Assembly (NCBI GenBank): GCA_014804865.1
Contig: JAAUYY010000051.1
Span: forward strand, 5,271-12,270
Direction of reading: 5' to 3'
DNA length: 7,000 bases
Origin: Desulfovibrio sp.
GTDB lineage: Bacteria; Desulfobacterota; Desulfovibrionia; Desulfovibrionales; Desulfovibrionaceae
The notes under the pieces: generated by a model
What the model saw: the letters and a program-made list of their open reading frames with translations, nothing else
Database searches by the model: none
Told to the model about the DNA's origin: nothing
Program-made: the position numbers and the translations under genes
Shown here: one piece after another, positions 1 to 5,237 of the stretch
Layout of the letters: the number at the start of each line of letters is the position of its first letter
Position numbering within the stretch: the first letter of the stretch is position 1

Positions 1-702
1 ATCGAGAATATAAAAGACGGCGAGGAGAGCCAAAGATATGCAAATTGTTTTCAGAAGCAGGTGAGTCGTTGTCCAGAAGAAACTAACTCCTTTCAGAAAC
101 CCGAGGAAGAGCGGCGGATCGCCCAAGGGCGTAAGGGAGCCGCCGATATTGGCCACCAGGAAAATAAAAAATACGACGGAATGGACGCGATATTTTCTAT
201 GGGCGTTCGCCTTTAAAAGGGGGCGAATGAGAAGCATGGCCGCGCCGGTCGTTCCCATCCAGCTAGCGAGAATTGTCCCGATGGCCAGAATTCCGGTGTT
301 CACGACCGGACTTCCGACAAGCGTTCCGGTCAGACGCACGCCTCCCGCTACGGTAAACAGGGCGAAGAGCAGGACTATAAAGGGAATATAGTCCAGGATC
401 ATTATGTGCAACGCCTCGTAGAGGGCTGTGCTGAATCCATATGCCAGCCAGCAGGGTATCAGGAAGGCGACGCCCCAGAAAACGGCGATTTTCCCAAAAT
501 TATGTTCCCAGAAGTGGGGGACGGTCAGAGGCATGATGGCTATGGACAACAGCATACAGGCGAAAGGAATTACCCAAACCGCCGAAAGCTCCGCGCCTGG
601 AATGGAAGGATGATGGCCCTCGGCCGCCAAAAGCGAATCGGGGGCGAAAAGACATAGGGCTACAGCCAGCAACGAACCGAATACGAAAGGTATTTTGGAC
701 AT
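1..702 (-). CDS. Sodium:proton antiporter-like membrane transporter, N-terminal part (runs off left edge)
   Basis: The reverse strand reads openly for 234 codons from the ATG at 702 to the window edge, so the C-terminus is missing. The product is very hydrophobic. Residues 4-27 look like a signal peptide or first membrane segment (cleavage plausible after LLAA), followed by further segments at about 42-60, 71-90, 102-120, 132-150, 174-190 and 214-232. The motif NIGGSLTPLGDPPLFLGFLK at residues 185-204 is typical of the putative citrate/Na+:H+ transporter group (CitMHS_2-like, ArsB/NhaD superfamily), usually annotated as sodium:proton antiporter. The real substrate cannot be told from sequence: cation/proton exchange is the usual annotation and carboxylate transport is an alternative. 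A Shine-Dalgarno GGGAGAGG lies 4 bases before the start. It is divergent from trmH and shows no operon partner in the window. Confidence 0.85.
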   Translation of the reverse strand, partial: MSKIPFVFGSLLAVALCLFAPDSLLAAEGHHPSIPGAELSAVWVIPFACMLLSIAIMPLTVPHFWEHNFGKIAVFWGVAFLIPCWLAYGFSTALYEALHIMILDYIPFIVLLFALFTVAGGVRLTGTLVGSPVVNTGILAIGTILASWMGTTGAAMLLIRPLLKANAHRKYRVHSVVFFIFLVANIGGSLTPLGDPPLFLGFLKGVSFFWTTTHLLLKTICISLALLAVFYILD

Positions 703-736
703 GCGCCTCTCCCGCCAAATTGTGAATTTTCTATAA

Positions 737-765
737 TTAATATTCTAAATTCGTCCTGTTTGCAA
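737..765 (-). promoter_or_regulatory. Candidate sigma70-type promoter for the transporter gene
   Basis: On the minus strand TTGCAA (765-760) is followed after 17 bases by TATTAA (742-737). The predicted start near 730 gives a leader of roughly 28 bases before the ATG at 702. The hexamers are imperfect and the intergenic region is AT-rich, so chance matches are likely. A perfect TATAAT also occurs on the plus strand at 732-737, but it has no recognisable -35 and would give trmH a leader of about 90 bases. I could not choose a promoter for trmH. Confidence 0.3.
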
Positions 766-828
766 TGCGCTTGCTCTTAAAAGTTTTTTCTGTAAAAAGT
801 AAATCCAAAATATCGAGAGGTTAAGAGC

Positions 829-1425
829 ATGACGCGGGATTATCCGAGGACGCCGGAGAGGGAGGCCAGAATACGCGAAGTTTTGCGCCAGAGGCAGGAC
901 GACTTGACGCTGGTTCTGGCAAATATTCACGATCCGCATAATGTGTCGGCCATTTATCGATCTTGCGACGCCTTCGGCGTATCGAAGGTTAGACTTTTTT
1001 ATGACGGCGTTCCCTTTCCCCAGCTGAACGAGAAAAGTTCCGGGTCGGCGCGAAAATGGGTTGAGAGCGAGCGCCATGACAGTCTCGACTCGCTCATGAG
1101 CGACCTCAAGAGCGAGGGAATGACTGTTCTGGCGACATCCTTTTCGCCAGACGCTCGACCTTTAAGAGAATGGGACTTTCTGAAGCCGACGGCGATAATT
1201 TTGGGAAACGAACACGCGGGCGTGTCCCCGGAAATAATTGGAAGAGCCGACGGCGAGCTTTATATCCCCATGCGGGGGATGATCCAGAGTTTCAACGTAT
1301 CCGTCGCGGCGGCGATTATTCTGGCCGAAGCCGCCAGACAAAGGGAAGAGGCGGGATTTTATTCAAGGCCGTGGCAAGCGACGGACGACATCGAGCGCAG
1401 ACGCGAGGAGTGGCTAAAAAAATAG
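829..1425 (+). CDS. trmH: tRNA (guanosine-2'-O)-methyltransferase TrmH (SPOUT family)
   Basis: The 198-residue protein belongs to the SpoU/TrmH branch of the SPOUT methyltransferases, which use S-adenosylmethionine to methylate a ribose 2'-OH. TrmH itself acts on G18 in the tRNA D-loop. All three SPOUT motifs are present. Motif 1 is NVSAIYRSCDAFG at 38-50, with R44 matching the catalytic arginine (Arg41 of the E. coli enzyme as I recall it). Motif 2 is ILGNEHAGVS at 124-133. Motif 3 is IPMRGMIQSFNVSVA at 146-160, which forms the cofactor knot. The N-terminal block RQRQDDLTLVLANIHDPHNV also matches TrmH rather than TrmJ/TrmL/RlmB. The protein is about 30 residues shorter than E. coli TrmH and ends soon after the knot helix. 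The start follows GAGAGG (815-820) by 8 bases. It stands alone, divergent from a transporter and convergent with dnaB. The exact tRNA target is inferred from similarity. Confidence 0.9.
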   Translation: MTRDYPRTPEREARIREVLRQRQDDLTLVLANIHDPHNVSAIYRSCDAFGVSKVRLFYDGVPFPQLNEKSSGSARKWVESERHDSLDSLMSDLKSEGMTVLATSFSPDARPLREWDFLKPTAIILGNEHAGVSPEIIGRADGELYIPMRGMIQSFNVSVAAAIILAEAARQREEAGFYSRPWQATDDIERRREEWLKK

Positions 1426-1447
1426 CGAAATCCGCGAGGGATCGCGG
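1416..1447 (-). terminator. Possible intrinsic terminator downstream of dnaB
   Basis: A perfect 6-bp stem (CCGCGA 1432-1437 with TCGCGG 1442-1447, 4-base loop) lies in the 27-base gap between the convergent trmH and dnaB genes. On the minus strand a run of seven T (plus-strand A7 at 1416-1422) follows, but about 9 bases beyond the stem and inside the end of trmH. That spacing is long for a classic terminator. On the plus strand no T tract follows directly, so any use for trmH would be weaker still. Confidence 0.35.
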
Positions 1448-1452
1448 GAAGT

Positions 1453-2907
1453 CTAGATATTGTTTTCCGAGGGAATCGGAATATAGTCCGGCGCTTTCGT
1501 TTCAAAAGACGTAAACGGCGCGAGATAGACGAGTTCGGCCACGCCAACCGGACCGTTGCGCTGTTTGCCGATAATTATTTCGGCGACGCCCTGATCGGGC
1601 CGCTCGGTCGCGTTTTTATAGGCGTAAACGTCGTCCCGGTAAACGAACATGATGACGTCCGCGTCCTGTTCGATCGCGCCGGATTCGCGCAAATCGGAAA
1701 GGCCGGGGCGGCGATCCTCGCGTTTTTCGACCGCCCTGTTCAACTGGGAGAGCGCGACAACGGGAATATCCAGTTCCTTGGCCAGTCCTTTAAGCGATCT
1801 GGATATATCGGATATTTCCAGTTCCCGCGATTCGGAACGCCGACTCGAGCGCATTAGTTGCAGATAATCGACAATAATCAGGCCCAGGTTATGCTCCGCC
1901 TTCAGCCGCCGCGCCCTTGCCCTCAATTCCATTGTCGAAATAGCGGAGGAGTCGTCGATAAAGATCTGGGCTCGGGAGATCTGATCGGCCGCTTCGTATA
2001 ATTTGGCCCAGTCTTCGTCCTGGAGCAGGGACGGTCTTCGCACCCTGCCGAGATCGACTTTTGAGCGAATGGCGAGCATTCTCTGCATGAGCTGTTCCTT
2101 GCTCATCTCGAGAGAAAAGATGCCGACGGCGATCTCCTGTTTCATGGCCGCGTTCAAGGCCAGACAAAGAGCCAGAGCGGTTTTCCCCATGCTGGGACGG
2201 GCGGCGACGATAATCAGATCGGAGCGTTGCAATCCCGCTGTGAGTTGATCCAGACGCTCGTAGCCGGTAGTAACGCCAGTAACCAGATTTTGCTCGGCGG
2301 CCAGTCTGGAAAGATTCTCGAAAACCTTGTCCATCAACTCCGAGCTAGGAGAAAAGTCCCGTTTCGAATTGCGTCGCCCGATTGCGAAGACGGCCTGCTC
2401 CGATTCGTCCAGCAATTCGTCCGTATCTCGGGAAGAATCGAAGCAATTTCCGATTATCGCGGCGCAAGCGCCTATTAAGGAGCGTTGAAGGGATTTTCCC
2501 TTCACAATCTCCGCGTAATATTCGGCGTTCGCTCCGGTAACGACGGCCTGGGCGAGCTGACTCAAATAGATAGCGCCACCGGCCTGTTCCAGTTCCCCGC
2601 GCGAATTGAGAATTTCAGCGACAGTAACGAGATCGATTGGGGCGGATTTTGCGTACAGATCCACAAACGCCCGATATATTAATTGATGCGCGGGCAGATA
2701 AAAGTCCTCGGGGGAGAGCTCGTCCGCGATCGAATTCATAAGTTCGGGCCGTGTGAGCATCCCGCCAAGCACGGCGAGTTCGGCCTCGGCGTTATGGGGA
2801 GGAACGCGTCGGAGAAGTTCTTCCTGACCGTCGGAGGACGCTTTTTTACGCGAAGAGCCGCTTCGGGATTTTCTCTCCGGAGCGGCTCCGTTTTCCGCTG
2901 TCGCCAA
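1453..2907 (-). CDS. dnaB: Replicative DNA helicase DnaB
   Basis: The 484-residue protein is the hexameric 5'-3' helicase that unwinds DNA ahead of the replication fork and recruits primase. After a charged 30-residue leader comes the N-terminal DnaB domain (about 35-135; PPHNAEAELAVLGGML is characteristic). The linker is at 165-205 and the RecA-like ATPase domain at about 208-470. Walker A is ARPSMGKT at 236-243 (K242), and Walker B is LIIVDYLQLM at 343-352 (D347). The late motif RESGAIEQDADVIMFVYRDD at 407-426 carries the conserved tail of DnaB motif H4. No intein interrupts these motifs. Length is close to the family norm (about 470). The start is TTG at 2907, supported by GAGG 7 bases upstream inside the end of rplI. 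The next in-frame ATG (M50) would remove conserved residues. It is the last gene of rpsF-rpsR-rplI-dnaB and begins 2 bases after the rplI stop, suggesting coupled translation. Confidence 0.96.
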   Translation of the reverse strand: MATAENGAAPERKSRSGSSRKKASSDGQEELLRRVPPHNAEAELAVLGGMLTRPELMNSIADELSPEDFYLPAHQLIYRAFVDLYAKSAPIDLVTVAEILNSRGELEQAGGAIYLSQLAQAVVTGANAEYYAEIVKGKSLQRSLIGACAAIIGNCFDSSRDTDELLDESEQAVFAIGRRNSKRDFSPSSELMDKVFENLSRLAAEQNLVTGVTTGYERLDQLTAGLQRSDLIIVAARPSMGKTALALCLALNAAMKQEIAVGIFSLEMSKEQLMQRMLAIRSKVDLGRVRRPSLLQDEDWAKLYEAADQISRAQIFIDDSSAISTMELRARARRLKAEHNLGLIIVDYLQLMRSSRRSESRELEISDISRSLKGLAKELDIPVVALSQLNRAVEKREDRRPGLSDLRESGAIEQDADVIMFVYRDDVYAYKNATERPDQGVAEIIIGKQRNGPVGVAELVYLAPFTSFETKAPDYIPIPSENNI

Positions 2908-2909
2908 AA

Positions 2910-3476
2910 TTAATCCTCGACGCCGTCGATAATCTTAGCCGCCTCGGACTCGCGCAAAGCCTCTTCCGCGGCTAGAGCCGCTTTTTCTTCATCTGTAAGC
3001 TCCCCGATAATATCCTCTTCCTCTATGACGGGTTGATCGGATATGACCTTGATAGGCACTGTCGCGATTACGTCCGCGTGCAGACGAATGCGAACGGGAT
3101 GCTCGCCGAGACTGCGAATCGGCGCGTCCATGAGAATTCTGCGGCGATCCACGTCGACGCCGAGCGCGGAAATCGCGTCTCCGATAATTGTCGACGTAAC
3201 GGATCCGTAAAGCTTATCATTGTCGCCCACGTGCATGGGAATGATTACTTCGAGATTTTCGAGTCTGCCCCGCAAGCCCATGGCTTCGGCGCGCAAAGCG
3301 TCCATGCGGGCTTGCAACTTTTTCCTCTCGTGCTCAAAAACTTTAAGGTTGCCGGGGCTGGCAATCATGGCCAGACCTTGAGGCAAAAGATAATTTCTCC
3401 CGTAGCCGGGCTTCACATTGACCACGTCGCCCAGGGAGCCAAGATTTTCCACGTCGGCGCGAAGTATGACTTTCAT
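2910..3476 (-). CDS. rplI: 50S ribosomal protein bL9 with acidic C-terminal extension
   Basis: bL9 is an elongated large-subunit protein that binds 23S rRNA near L1 and helps maintain reading-frame fidelity. The N-terminal domain is unmistakable: MKVILRADVENLGSLGDVVN, then VKPGYGRNYLLPQGLA, at residues 1-36. A charged connecting helix (about 42-75) leads to the C-terminal domain (about 77-149, including DKLYGSVTSTIIGDAI and GEHPVRIRLHADV). I chose the ATG at 3476 (188 residues) over an upstream start at 3509 because AGGAGA lies 6 bases before it and the family begins MKVIL. Residues 150-188 form a Glu/Asp/Ala-rich tail absent from the roughly 149-residue E. coli protein. The 83-base gap after rpsR is GC-rich with weak self-complementarity (CGGAG near one end, CTCCG near the other) and holds no gene. 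Confidence 0.95.
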   Translation of the reverse strand: MKVILRADVENLGSLGDVVNVKPGYGRNYLLPQGLAMIASPGNLKVFEHERKKLQARMDALRAEAMGLRGRLENLEVIIPMHVGDNDKLYGSVTSTIIGDAISALGVDVDRRRILMDAPIRSLGEHPVRIRLHADVIATVPIKVISDQPVIEEEDIIGELTDEEKAALAAEEALRESEAAKIIDGVED

Positions 3477-3559
3477 GTTTAATCTCCTGTATAATTCCTT
3501 AAGTTTCATTCCGGACGGAGGCCCGAAAGCCGACCGCCGCCGCTCCGTTTCGAGATCGG

Positions 3560-3826
3560 TTACATGGAGCTCTTTTTCTTGATGCCGGAATCATGAACAG
3601 GAGTGTATATCATCAGGGCCATCTGGCGGGCGCGCTTTATTTCCTTGGTCAATTCGCGCTGATGCTTGGCGCACACGCCGGTGATGCGACGGGCGATAAT
3701 CTTTCCGCGCTCCGTTACGAAATCGCGCAATACTTCCGGATTTTTATAATTTAGCGGAGTGTCGGGATCGGCGCAGAAACGGCAGAATTTGCGACGCGGC
3801 GCGAATTTTTTCTTGTTGAAGGCCAT
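3560..3826 (-). CDS. rpsR: 30S ribosomal protein bS18
   Basis: bS18 (88 residues) binds the platform of the small subunit as a heterodimer with bS6. The core KFCRFCAD, then [18 protein letters not shown], then [27 protein letters not shown] matches the family along its length. C15, C18, C52 and H55 are arranged as the CxxC...CxxH zinc-binding form seen in some lineages. The tail after IYTPVHDS is short and basic. The start ATG is 1 base past the rpsF stop, and its Shine-Dalgarno (AGGAGGAAG, 3841-3833) lies inside the last codons of rpsF, so the two partner proteins are probably made in a coupled ratio. No ssb or priB gene is inserted between rpsF and rpsR here. Confidence 0.97.
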   Translation of the reverse strand: MAFNKKKFAPRRKFCRFCADPDTPLNYKNPEVLRDFVTERGKIIARRITGVCAKHQRELTKEIKRARQMALMIYTPVHDSGIKKKSSM

Positions 3827-3827
3827 C

Positions 3828-4133
3828 TTACGCTTCCTCCTCGGCTTTTTCGGAAAGTTTTACAGTCAGGAATTTAAAAATTCCGTCGTTAATGCGAATA
3901 TTGCGCTCCAATTCCGCGACCAGGCTCGAAGGCGCCGCGTAAACTAGACGAACGTAAAAGCCGCGCATAAGTTTGCGCACGGGATAAGCGAGATCCCGCA
4001 TTCCCCACTGATCGACTTCCTCAACCTTTCCGCCTTCGCGCTCGATGACGCCGACGAGGCTGTTCAAAAGGCCCTCGCGAGCGTCCGCCGACAACTCCGG
4101 CGAAATGAGAAGCATTGTTTCAAACTGACGCAT
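3828..4133 (-). CDS. rpsF: 30S ribosomal protein bS6
   Basis: bS6 (101 residues) is a small ferredoxin-like-fold protein of the 30S platform and partner of bS18. Recognisable blocks are [14 protein letters not shown] (1-14), the central [26 protein letters not shown] (41-66) and [19 protein letters not shown] (75-93). The length is typical, ending in a short acidic tail (EKAEEEA) rather than the long glutamate tail of some species. AAGGAGA sits 4 bases before the ATG. It is the first gene of the rpsF-rpsR-rplI-dnaB cluster and is divergent from rpmH. In several bacteria the bS6:bS18 complex represses its own mRNA by binding the leader. Whether this leader has that site is uncertain (see the hairpin at 4156-4174). 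Confidence 0.97.
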   Translation of the reverse strand: MRQFETMLLISPELSADAREGLLNSLVGVIEREGGKVEEVDQWGMRDLAYPVRKLMRGFYVRLVYAAPSSLVAELERNIRINDGIFKFLTVKLSEKAEEEA

Positions 4134-4155
4134 ATAGTCTCCTTATGGATTGACA

Positions 4156-4174
4156 GTCCGCCGCGTTAGCAGAC
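4156..4174 (-). promoter_or_regulatory. Hairpin in the rpsF leader, possible bS6:bS18 autoregulatory element
   Basis: On the minus strand GTCTGC (4174-4169) can pair with GCGGAC (4161-4156), six pairs including one G-U, around the loop TAACGCG. It lies about 22 bases before the rpsF start, within the predicted leader. Leader binding by the bS6:bS18 complex is known in diverse bacteria. I cannot confirm the conserved CCG-containing element of that motif here, so only the hairpin is claimed. Confidence 0.25.
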
Positions 4175-4189
4175 GAACAAGGAACGGAT

Positions 4190-4218
4190 TGTTTACACAA
4201 TTTTTCGCGCTCGGTCAA
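4190..4218 (-). promoter_or_regulatory. Candidate promoter of the rpsF-rpsR-rplI-dnaB cluster
   Basis: On the minus strand TTGACC (4218-4213; 5 of 6 to the sigma70 -35) is followed after 17 bases by TAAACA (4195-4190; weak -10). Predicted initiation near 4183 gives a leader of about 50 bases before rpsF. The -35 and spacing are good and the -10 poor. It is placed just downstream of a minus-strand terminator, which would shield it from upstream transcription. Confidence 0.4.
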
Positions 4219-4228
4219 GCGGCGATTC

Positions 4229-4253
4229 AAAAAGAGGGATTTTGTCGTCCCTC
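4229..4253 (-). terminator. Minus-strand intrinsic terminator upstream of rpsF
   Basis: Read on the minus strand, GAGGGA (4253-4248) pairs perfectly with TCCCTC (4239-4234) around an 8-base loop and is followed at once by five T (4233-4229). It points towards rpsF but lies upstream of the rpsF promoter candidate, and no gene on the minus strand precedes it within this intergenic region. It may end a short RNA or spurious divergent transcription. The stem is only 6 bp and the T tract short. Confidence 0.5.
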
Positions 4254-4285
4254 GCGATCTCTAGCGACCAAATTCGAAGTCGCGC

Positions 4286-4314
4286 TTGACGAGTATCGGG
4301 AAATGGACTAAATT
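4286..4314 (+). promoter_or_regulatory. Probable sigma70-type promoter of the rpmH-rnpA-yidD-yidC operon
   Basis: TTGACG (4286-4291; 5 of 6) and TAAATT (4309-4314; 4 of 6) are separated by exactly 17 bases, the best promoter match in the divergent region. Initiation would fall near 4321, giving a leader of about 70 bases. That leader begins almost immediately with the strong terminator at 4331-4358. A rival is the TATAAC at 4358-4363, a good -10 that lacks a -35. Confidence 0.5.
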
Positions 4315-4319
4315 GCCAA
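4292..4319 (-). promoter_or_regulatory. Candidate divergent minus-strand promoter overlapping the rpmH promoter
   Basis: On the minus strand TTGGCA (4319-4314; 5 of 6) is followed after 16 bases by GATACT (4297-4292; 4 of 6). Initiation near 4285 would run into the minus-strand terminator at 4253-4229, making an RNA of roughly 55-60 bases. It shares DNA with the plus-strand promoter, so the two could exclude each other. Support is motif matching only. Confidence 0.25.
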
Positions 4320-4330
4320 TTCAAATATAT

Positions 4331-4358
4331 CCCGCGAGCCGTCGCGGGGCTTTTTTTT
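4331..4358 (+). terminator. Strong intrinsic terminator in the rpmH leader
   Basis: CCCGCGA (4331-4337) pairs perfectly with TCGCGGG (4342-4348) around the 4-base loop GCCG, and two bases later an unbroken run of eight T follows (4351-4358). This is a textbook Rho-independent terminator on the plus strand. It ends 32 bases before the rpmH start codon and lies downstream of the best rpmH promoter. It therefore either attenuates the operon, shields it from upstream transcription, or ends an unrecognised plus-strand RNA. Confidence 0.8.
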
Positions 4359-4390
4359 ATAACTGTTTCTCCCCATAAAGGAAGCGTCTC

Positions 4391-4531
4391 ATGAAAAGAA
4401 CATACCAGCCTAGCAGAATTCGCCGCGCGCGCAGGCACGGTTTTCTCTCGCGCATGGCCACGCCGGCGGGCAGGGCCGTAATTCGCCGCCGTCGCCGCAA
4501 AGGCCGCAAACGTCTGGCGCCCGCCGCTTGA
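4391..4531 (+). CDS. rpmH: 50S ribosomal protein bL34
   Basis: This 46-residue, extremely basic protein is the small core component bL34 of the large subunit. It begins [22 protein letters not shown] and continues with the family pattern [20 protein letters not shown]. The length equals that of E. coli bL34. AAAGGAAG (4377-4384) lies 6 bases before the ATG. It is the first gene of rpmH-rnpA-yidD-yidC, an arrangement found across bacteria, and its TGA overlaps the rnpA start in the sequence TTGA. Confidence 0.97.
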   Translation: MKRTYQPSRIRRARRHGFLSRMATPAGRAVIRRRRRKGRKRLAPAA

Positions 4532-4887
4532 CATCCTTCCGTTTCCCCAAAAAATCGCGGATACGAAAGCGCGCCGAGTACCAGGCCTGTTATGAGCGCG
4601 GCAAAAAGTATTATAGCGCGCATTATATTATTTTCTGCGTCGAAAAGCCGGGCGAATGTCCGCGCGCCGGAATCGCGGTCTCAAAAAAAACAGGCAAAGC
4701 CGCGGCGCGCAATCGCGTCAAGCGCGTCCTCAGGGAATTTTTCCGGCTCCATTTGCGCGATATGCCCGGCGTAGATATAGTGGCGGCGGCGAAAAAGAAT
4801 GTTGGGCGCCCCGGACTAAAAGACGCCGAAGACGAGTTGGCCCCGCTTCTCAAGCGTATCCGCGATCATTATCCCTCGGCCCGCTGA
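4528..4887 (+). CDS. rnpA: Ribonuclease P protein component
   Basis: RnpA is the small protein subunit of RNase P. It binds the catalytic RNA and the 5' leader of precursor tRNAs for 5'-end maturation. The 119-residue basic product has the signature [13 protein letters not shown] at 61-73, preceded by the hydrophobic strands YIIFCVEK and RAGIAVSKK (33-54) and followed by DIVAAAKK (83-90). The start is TTG at 4528, overlapping the rpmH stop by 4 bases. No ATG or GTG lies nearby in frame, and the residues that follow ([24 protein letters not shown]) match where the family begins. There is no evident Shine-Dalgarno just upstream, so translation probably depends on ribosomes finishing rpmH. Confidence 0.94.
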   Translation: MTSFRFPKKSRIRKRAEYQACYERGKKYYSAHYIIFCVEKPGECPRAGIAVSKKTGKAAARNRVKRVLREFFRLHLRDMPGVDIVAAAKKNVGRPGLKDAEDELAPLLKRIRDHYPSAR

Positions 4888-4902
4888 TCTCGCGGAAAAG
4901 GA

Positions 4903-4931
4903 TTCGCGCGGAACGCGGAATTAATTTTTTT
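4903..4931 (+). terminator. Weak terminator-like hairpin between rnpA and yidD
   Basis: TTCGCG (4903-4908) can pair with CGC and GAA within 4914-4920, leaving one bulged G, and seven T follow at 4925-4931 after a 4-base offset. It lies in the 79-base rnpA-yidD gap. It could lower expression of the membrane-insertion genes relative to rpmH-rnpA, but the stem is short and imperfect. Confidence 0.25.
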
Positions 4932-4966
4932 CGCGCCGCGAAGCCGCGTTTATTACGGAAAACCCG

Positions 4967-5233
4967 ATGCCGTCCCTTTTAAGTAAAATTTTAGCGTTTC
5001 CAATCCGCGTCTATCAGCGCGTCATTTCTCCCCTGTTGCCTCCCGCGTGCAGATATTTCCCCACCTGCTCATCCTACGCGATCGAAGCGATTCTGATTCA
5101 CGGCGCGCTCAAGGGAAGCTGGCTCGCCATAAAGAGGCTGGCCCGCTGTCATCCATGGGGCGGCCATGGCTATGATCCAGTGCCTCCAAAAGAAGATAGC
5201 GAGTCAAAAAAAGGCATTTCACGGAGTCTCTAG
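4967..5233 (+). CDS. yidD: Membrane protein insertion efficiency factor YidD
   Basis: YidD is a small membrane-associated protein that assists YidC/Sec-dependent insertion of inner-membrane proteins; its mechanism is unclear. The 88-residue product carries the full family pattern: [20 protein letters not shown] (16-35), [22 protein letters not shown] (37-58) and [14 protein letters not shown] (60-73). The conserved cysteines are C28, C34 and C61. An amphipathic N-terminal stretch ([14 protein letters not shown]) probably binds the membrane. The ATG is preceded by only a weak CGGA about 7 bases upstream. The gene stops 4 bases before yidC, and the pair is a standard neighbour couple. The short tail after residue 74 (KEDSESKKG...) is hydrophilic and unremarkable. 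Confidence 0.95.
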   Translation: MPSLLSKILAFPIRVYQRVISPLLPPACRYFPTCSSYAIEAILIHGALKGSWLAIKRLARCHPWGGHGYDPVPPKEDSESKKGISRSL

Positions 5234-5237
5234 TTTC

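Noticed and set aside
149..657. Plus-strand open frames opposite the transporter gene
   Set aside because: They are Arg/Pro/Thr-rich with no family resemblance, and the minus strand here encodes a clear membrane protein motif (NIGGSLTPLGDPPLFLGF).
3033..3482. 149-codon plus-strand frame opposite rplI
   Set aside because: It is an antisense shadow of a confidently identified ribosomal protein gene, with no similarity recognised and no ribosome binding site noticed.
3477..3509. Longer bL9 starting at 3509 (11 extra residues)
   Set aside because: A strong AGGAGA lies 6 bases before the ATG at 3476, and bL9 proteins begin MKVIL or similar.
3477..3559. GC-rich rpsR-rplI spacer as a structured regulatory RNA
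   Set aside because: Only short interrupted pairing (CGGAG with CTCCG plus a small inner stem) was found, and it matches no known leader class.
4189..4200. TTGTTTACACAA, resembling a DnaA box or a redox-regulator (Rex-type) operator
   Set aside because: It does not fit the DnaA box TTATNCACA, no cluster of boxes occurs in the window, and the half-sites are shorter than a Rex operator. It is better explained as part of the rpsF promoter region.
5166..5237. Longer YidC starting at the ATG at 5166
   Set aside because: It overlaps most of the end of yidD and adds residues unlike a YidC N-terminus. The ATG at 5238 gives the normal first membrane segment.
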